Source: Odontesthes bonariensis
Lineage: Eukaryota > Chordata > Actinopteri > Atheriniformes > Atherinopsidae
Assembly: GCF_027942865.1 (NCBI RefSeq)
Contig: NC_134509.1
Span: 28,590,197-28,654,196, forward strand
Reading direction: 5' to 3'
Length of the DNA: 64,000 bases
The position numbers and the translations under genes are program-made. The notes under the pieces were generated by a model. That model worked only from the letters and a program-made list of their open reading frames with translations. It was not told the DNA's origin and did not search any database. How positions within the stretch are numbered: position 1 is the first letter of the stretch; each line of letters starts with the position of its first letter. This document shows positions 58,402 through 64,000 of this stretch, piece by piece.

Positions 58402-60252
58402 TTACAGGTCTGCAATGGGCTTGTGGGGCCAGTAAGGATATTTGACCTTGTCCAACTTGGTTTCAGGGAAGGTGTCGTTGAGGTCATCAATGGTCATCTG
58501 ATCGAAGGGGATCATGTTCTTAAATTTATCCAGCTAAATAGAAGAGAGCAGTACATTTTAACCAATTCCCTCAAGTTATTCATGGAGAATTTTAACAGCT
58601 GCTGCAACAACAATCTCACCTCTTTTTCGTATTCAGCGATGCGAACCTTTGATCCTTCAATGTAGGCCAACGCATTTTTGTTCTAAGAAATGTGAAATGA
58701 TACATCTTAAAGAGTAAAATATGAACAAATACAAATCAAATCACCGCAGTCAGTTTAAGTCCAGATGAGGGATGAATGTTTCTGAATTGTCACCTTGGAC
58801 AGTTAGTGCACATTTACAAATAAAACAGTAACAAAAATGCAATTCATGTATTTGCTTGAAGCAGCCACTTACAGACTCAGCCTCCTGTGCGGTGATGGCA
58901 CTCGTCTGTGTGTCAACAGGCTCAGGGATCTGCAGTGCTTTGAACTGTGTGCAGGAAGAAGCTTAATGTTACATCATCACTGTAATGCAAACCAGCACAG
59001 GTAATTAATGGAATTACAACTCAGCTGGATGACCACAGGCTAAAGTGAGACAGGTTATACATGCAGAAGGCACCCTACATTTTGCCAACTAACAACAAAA
59101 GAATTGTAGCCGACTTTTACCTCTCACATCTGTTCTCTAAAATTTCTATTTTATCCTAATATGTAGAAATATTTCTTTATATCAAAGTCAAGGACATTCT
59201 TTTTAGACTGACTTTACCATGGACTTATAAACATATAAGTTGCTTTCATTATTTAAAAAAAAAAAAAAAAAAACTAATTCAAGTGAAAGTAGCCATCTAG
59301 TGTCAAAAATGCCTTTCTCTGCCTCCTATGGTGCTAGAATAACAACACAACTTGTCGTGGAAAGCTTACCTTCTTCTCAAACTCATCTACCATGCCAGCT
59401 TTAGCCACTGCGCTCCTGTAGTAACTCCAATCAATGGCTGCAGGAGTCTCTGGCAGGGAGGCTAGTCTGGTGTAAAAAGAATTAATATATTTTAACAGAT
59501 GACAGACAGAAGGAGCTTTTTGCCACATTAGCGTGTGTTTACACATATCAAACCAGCGTCTTGGAATCATACGAGTGAGACAGCATCGTTGGTGTATCAG
59601 CAGTGGATCAACTTTGACACCCTCATGCAACCTTTTTGATTTCACACATGACACCAATGTGCAATTAAGGCACATTGGTCTCACCTTGAAATTTTTATTG
59701 TGAAAAGGCCAAGTGTGAGCAGCCCCAATTCAGCAGAAGAATCAATTATTACAGTGATAACAGCCTCAAGTACAAAAAAAAACAAAACAAAAACAAAGCA
59801 ATAGGCAAATGTAAGGAGCTAAATACTGTAAGTAAATACATACTGCAGTACAGACTGACAGACCCTTGAGTTTTGTATCTAACACACAAGTGCCAACCTC
59901 CCATTGTATTAGGGATAACTTCATCTTTCTAAGACTTCCCTCAGATCGCTGATCTGATTCTGTTCAGAATAAACTATCAAGCAGCAGTGATTCTTGTAAA
60001 TCCAATATTTGTTGTCATTTGTCACAGAGCAAAGGCAAGGACATAAATTGTCACAAGACAATGTGGAAAAAATAAAATTCCTATTATCCAGATAATCTCT
60101 AAACGCTACAGTTGGTGACGTGTGACTTACTTGGCAGAGATGGCATCAGAGCGTGTCTTCAGTGCGTTGAACATGCCCCGCTGGTTGGGTGGGACCCGCT
60201 CAGCAAATGCCAACCAATCAATGGCCTTCAGGGCTACACGACGGCCTGCCAT
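58402..60252 (-). CDS. atp5pd: ATP synthase peripheral stalk subunit d, mitochondrial
   Basis: Subunit d belongs to the peripheral stalk of mitochondrial F1Fo ATP synthase in the inner membrane and helps hold F1 against rotation. Five coding exons were read: 60131-60252 (MAGRRVALKAIDWLAFAERV), 59370-59466 (LASLPETPAAIDWSYYRSAV, AKAGMVDEFEKK), 58873-58944 (FKALQIPEPVDTQTSAITAQ), 58620-58682 (NALAYIEGSKVRIAEYEKE) and 58402-58533 (MIPFDQMTIDDLNDTFPETK, YPYWPHKPIADL, TAA). They total 161 residues, the same as vertebrate orthologues, with all phases consistent. No cleavable presequence is expected; the AGR start after Met fits the family. Confidence 0.97.
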
Positions 60253-61788
60253 CTCGACTATCTGAAAATCAAAAAGAAGCTTCTTTAGTCCAGAAATGTC
60301 TAAATCATCCAGGTATGCTCAAGCACAAGTCAAACTGATTTAGCACAGATTTTGCCTCATTAAAGCAAATATATCCTCAGTCTACCTCTACTCAAAAATG
60401 TGCTTAGAGTGAATGTCTCAGATTGGAACGATGCGTTTTCAGGTTAAAGATAGTTTTTTTTTTTTTCGTTTTTTTTTTTTTCCTACTAAAACTGGGAAGT
60501 TTTAGGCATCCCAAGCATGATTCGTGTCAACTCAGTTTAGGTTACCACTGGCTACTCCTTGTCAAATAGGCCACTTATATGAGTGCAATGTAGACATCTT
60601 ATAATTAATCTTTTTAAGTGAAAATTACCAGAATGGTTATAATCTGAAATTTTCTCAAATCTAGGAGGCATAGTATCTATGAGCATTCATTTTCACAACA
60701 TTTTAAAAGGACTTTTTTATTTTTCAGTGACAAAATTTAAACTTCCAGCATATTGTCCAGTGGCGTCTGACACCAAGACATTTGCAGCAGATCTTCTGTG
60801 TCCTCTAGGTTCCATGAAACAGGAAAGTTATGACTTCTTCTAGATTAGGTTGGAATTCAAAAGGTGGGTAAATCAGTGCTTTAACCTCTTTGTGGTGTTC
60901 CTCAAGCCGTTTTGGATCAGGTTTTGCAGTGCCTTAGTATGCACTTGTCTTGTTGGTGGATGCATTATCTATTTTAGAGGCTGATCTTTGTCTATTTAAG
61001 TTTTCAAAGTAACATCCACCTGAATGCAGGTACCAAAGCTAAACACTGAATTTAAACGTAATAAGTAATAAATATAAATATATAAATAAATTTCCAGTTA
61101 TTTATAATTTGAAGGCGATAGCTGTGTGAACGTGTGATCACAGGGGTTGTCTTTACTGGGGTTCAGTACTATTCACACCAGATTATTTTTACAACGTAAT
61201 GACATACATGTTAAAACATCTTCATGATGCTAGAAACTTAAAATACCCCCCAACAAATTAACCTTAATTTCAGGTTGGTCACAATCACAAACATGATCGC
61301 CTCCAGGTCTATGAACGTTAAAAAAAAAAAGACGTTAGTTTGTTCAGTAAGGTAAGTTTTAATGTGATAAAACATAATTTTTCTGTTGAAACAGCGCGAC
61401 GAACAACGCACATAAACAAAATCAACAGTAATTCAAAAAAGATGAGCTGATAAAAACAGTTCCAATTCACGAACAGAGGGCTAAATGTATGTATTTAGAT
61501 AAGGGAAAAACACCAAAATAAACTTAAGGTAAATAAAGCGTCCATGACATTTTGTTTGATTCAAGACCTCTGCCAAACAGGCTAACGTTAGCTCATCGTG
61601 TTAGCCTGCTAGCCAAGGTCAGAGAATTCCCTTTAAAAACCCGTGGTGTTCTCAACCTACTGAGCAACTGAGTATGTTCAGTTTAGCATTTATGCACCAA
61701 TATACATTCACAAATTCACCTAAACCTTGCCTAGACTGTCTTTATAAGACATTTTTCAGTCAATAATTGGCTCCGCTTCTGTACTTAC

Positions 61789-61845
61789 CTCTCTGCAGTA
61801 AGCGTTCTCCGCTATGACAGGACGGACCACCGGAAGTGCTTTTTC
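61789..61845 (-). other. atp5pd: atp5pd non-coding first exon and promoter
   Basis: The minus strand has a donor GCAGAG|GTAAGT at 61788/61789, and the coding exon's acceptor is at 60261/60262, leaving nine leader bases before the ATG. An ETS site, ACCGGAAGTG (61829-61838, plus orientation), lies about 40 bp from the donor. This is the common arrangement for nuclear genes of oxidative phosphorylation controlled by GABP/NRF-2. The exact start site is not visible. Confidence 0.55.
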
Positions 61846-61849
61846 ATGA

Positions 61850-62247
61850 TAAAAATCGAGCAGCTGAGAGCCGCTACCGCCCCCTGGTGGACAGACTGAG
61901 CTTCTACAGTGAGCGCTCCTCTGCGGCATTTGTTCGTCGAAAGTTCTGCAGTTTAAATATGTTTTATACAACAGGTCTGTATGACATTTAAAGAGGAAAA
62001 TAACGAATTATATTCTATATTTTACCAACCTTTTAGCCATTTAGCCACCTTTAGACTATTTGCAATATTCTAAAGTATTGGAAGTGAATAACTTTAAGTG
62101 GAGCGAAAAGAAATTGAAAGAGACTATGCTGTTTTTTATTTTCTCAAATTTAAGTCGAATATTGAGCCTCCCTTGGAGATTTGCAGCAAAGATGGTGTGC
62201 GACAGATGTGAAACCAGATTGAAATTGAATACATCACTTTCAAAACT

Positions 62248-62303
<56 letters not shown>

Positions 62304-64000
62304 CTATATGAACAGAGGGCTGAATGTGTGTATGTATATATATATAATTTTTAGACTTACGTTGCAGATTTTTATTTTTACCAATCTCACAACATTTTTG
62401 CTGCTTCACAGATTATATTATGACGCATTTGAAAAAGATTTTGGCACTTCAGATTCGCGAAGATACAAAGGTTCGAAAGTGGATTACGGCTGTCATATAG
62501 GACATGAAAATAGGCAAAGTGTAAAGTGGAGTCACTTCAGAAGTGGATCGCGTGGCATCATGAGTCTGTCTGTGTCCTCTTGTACCAACATGCCCACATT
62601 CGTATTTGCGTTTGTTTTCTTAACATCTAGAGGATTAATCACGTTGGGTTCAAATGTGTTTCCGTGTAGGCTTATATTTTTTCATCTAAAACTGAAGTTT
62701 GACAGCAACAATAACACAAGACAAACTTGTAAATTATCTTTTTCGTGAGCTCCAATTTAAACGTATACATTTTCCTCCTGTGTTAAATTAGTCAACTATA
62801 AGCTATTTTGTCAGATTGAAGACAGGAGGTAGATTTATATATATATAAAACCATCACGTTGGAAGAGAATCACACAGAAAACTTTCGTAGTTCTCAAACT
62901 AAATGGCTTGAAGTAATTTTAGGTCCGGCGTTGTGGTTTTGGCTGCAGGCTCCTTTGGTGTTTCGTTTGCCTGTGAAATAAGTAGGCTACATATATGAAC
63001 AAAAAAATAATAGTTTGATAAAGTTGGGTTGCACTTCAACCTTCATTAGTTACATTAGTAGCCATAATTCTTCCACAAACGTTGAAACTGCTGCTCCATT
63101 GACACATCAGGCCTACTATACAAATGACAAACGGTTCAAAAAGTTAAAAAAGAAATGAGCCAATCACTTTCAGTCTTGAACTATATTGTTTATTTACTAA
63201 AAACAGTTTTTTTTTACAAGTAACTGAACATTTAGATAGACTGATGTATGTACACAGTACAGATACAAAGATATAATAATAAATACCACTTTTCCTGCTC
63301 TTCAAGCGAGGCTGCAGGTCTTTGAGAACACTACAAATTTTATTTACATTTACAGCAAAATTCCTCCAAAAAGATTTAATATGTCACTCACATAAAGGCC
63401 ACATTGTGAGAGCTTTAAAAAACCAATGTGTCTTTTTCTAAAATATAGTTTTGTCCCTTTTTAATTTTCACAACACCTTGAAACTGTGAAAGGCATTGCC
63501 ATGAAAATAAAAGCATTTTCCGGGAAACTGCAGAGCGAAAACAGTCAATGTTGAATGAGAAGAGATACTTCAAGTGATACAGACAGCACGCTGCGTAATC
63601 TAAAGGCACTGACACCGATTAAGTACTTTTCGGTTGCATTTTCTTCCTCCGCCTCAGTGGATTATTTCCTTCAGGTCCAGAGACATTTAAATGTAGGCTA
63701 CAGTTTCGCATCTGCTGCGGGGCACAGTGGGTGGACTGGAGTGACATATCTGAGGCGTGTTGCTAAAAAAACCTGATGTCTAATTTTTGGAGTTTTATGG
63801 ACATTAGATGAGGAGATCAGAGTCCGTGATACGCAGACATTGCTGTCAAATTTGTCCGGCATTTTGTAACCGCCCCCACTTTTAAGTTTTTAAATGGAAA
63901 ATACAAAGCATTCTCTGGGAAATGGACTAATCATCCTCATTCTTAAGTGTATTGCAACCGCAATCGGACAAACACATAGACACACGCGCGCACGGGAACA
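61850..64000. other. Non-coding stretch at the right edge
   Basis: No recognisable coding exon was found. It contains an AT dinucleotide run at 62252-62301. An AATAAA on the minus strand near 63190, followed by about 800 bp without repeats, could be the 3' end of a minus-strand gene lying off the right edge, but nothing proves it. Confidence 0.35.
62252..62301. repeat. AT dinucleotide microsatellite
   Basis: About 25 perfect AT units are present. Confidence 0.9.

Noticed and set aside
58222-58665. 147-codon plus-strand open frame
   Set aside because: It is the antisense of the last two atp5pd exons and the intron between them.
61756-61971. Minus-strand open frame over the atp5pd promoter
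   Set aside because: It spans the non-coding first exon and the ETS-site promoter; the real start codon is in the next exon.
62060-62748. Plus-strand open frames around the AT repeat
   Set aside because: One is extended by the AT dinucleotide run and the other has no recognisable motif or splice sites.

Overview
The window is nuclear DNA from a ray-finned (teleost) fish. The grounds are small GT-AG exons separated by AT-rich introns, vertebrate housekeeping genes, an ependymin-family gene (a family prominent in fish), and teleost-type transposons (Harbinger, TTAA-flanked elements, L2-like LINEs, Tc1). I cannot name the species. All identifications come from reading exons by eye; no search was run.

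Right half, 27.8-61.9 kb: two genes lie head-to-tail on the minus strand. pnpla6 (neuropathy target esterase, a lysophospholipase of the ER membrane) fills 29.6-57.8 kb. I could chain 35 coding exons with compatible phases into a protein of about 1349 residues: an N-terminal membrane anchor, three cyclic-nucleotide-binding-like domains and a patatin domain with both catalytic residues. Upstream, atp5pd (subunit d of mitochondrial ATP synthase) runs 58.4-61.85 kb and is complete at 161 residues. The most interesting observation is a duplicated exon in pnpla6. Two 117-bp exons of identical length and phase, at 35164-35280 and 36976-37092, both encode the segment carrying the catalytic aspartate. 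They look like a swappable pair that would produce two esterase active-site variants. The exon nearer the human sequence has a GC splice donor, while the other has a normal GT donor.

Middle, 17.4-27.8 kb: the last three exons of an ependymin-related gene lie on the minus strand. The first of them has an in-frame TAG as its longest reading opens, and the N-terminal half of the gene was not found. A plausible signal-peptide exon with a TATA box lies at 26.5 kb, on the far side of a 5.5-kb island of nested transposons (20.8-26.3 kb). The island holds an L2-like LINE split by one Harbinger deletion derivative, a second LINE split by another derivative in inverse orientation, and the 3' half of a third LINE.

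Left, 1-17 kb: mostly intergenic or intronic, with one unidentified minus-strand exon at 80-186 and a second transposon nest at 6.6-12.2 kb. That nest is a Harbinger relic with recognisable terminal repeats carrying at least one TTAA-flanked element inside, followed by L2 3' sequence and another TTAA-flanked element. The far right, 61.9-64.0 kb, shows no recognisable coding sequence.
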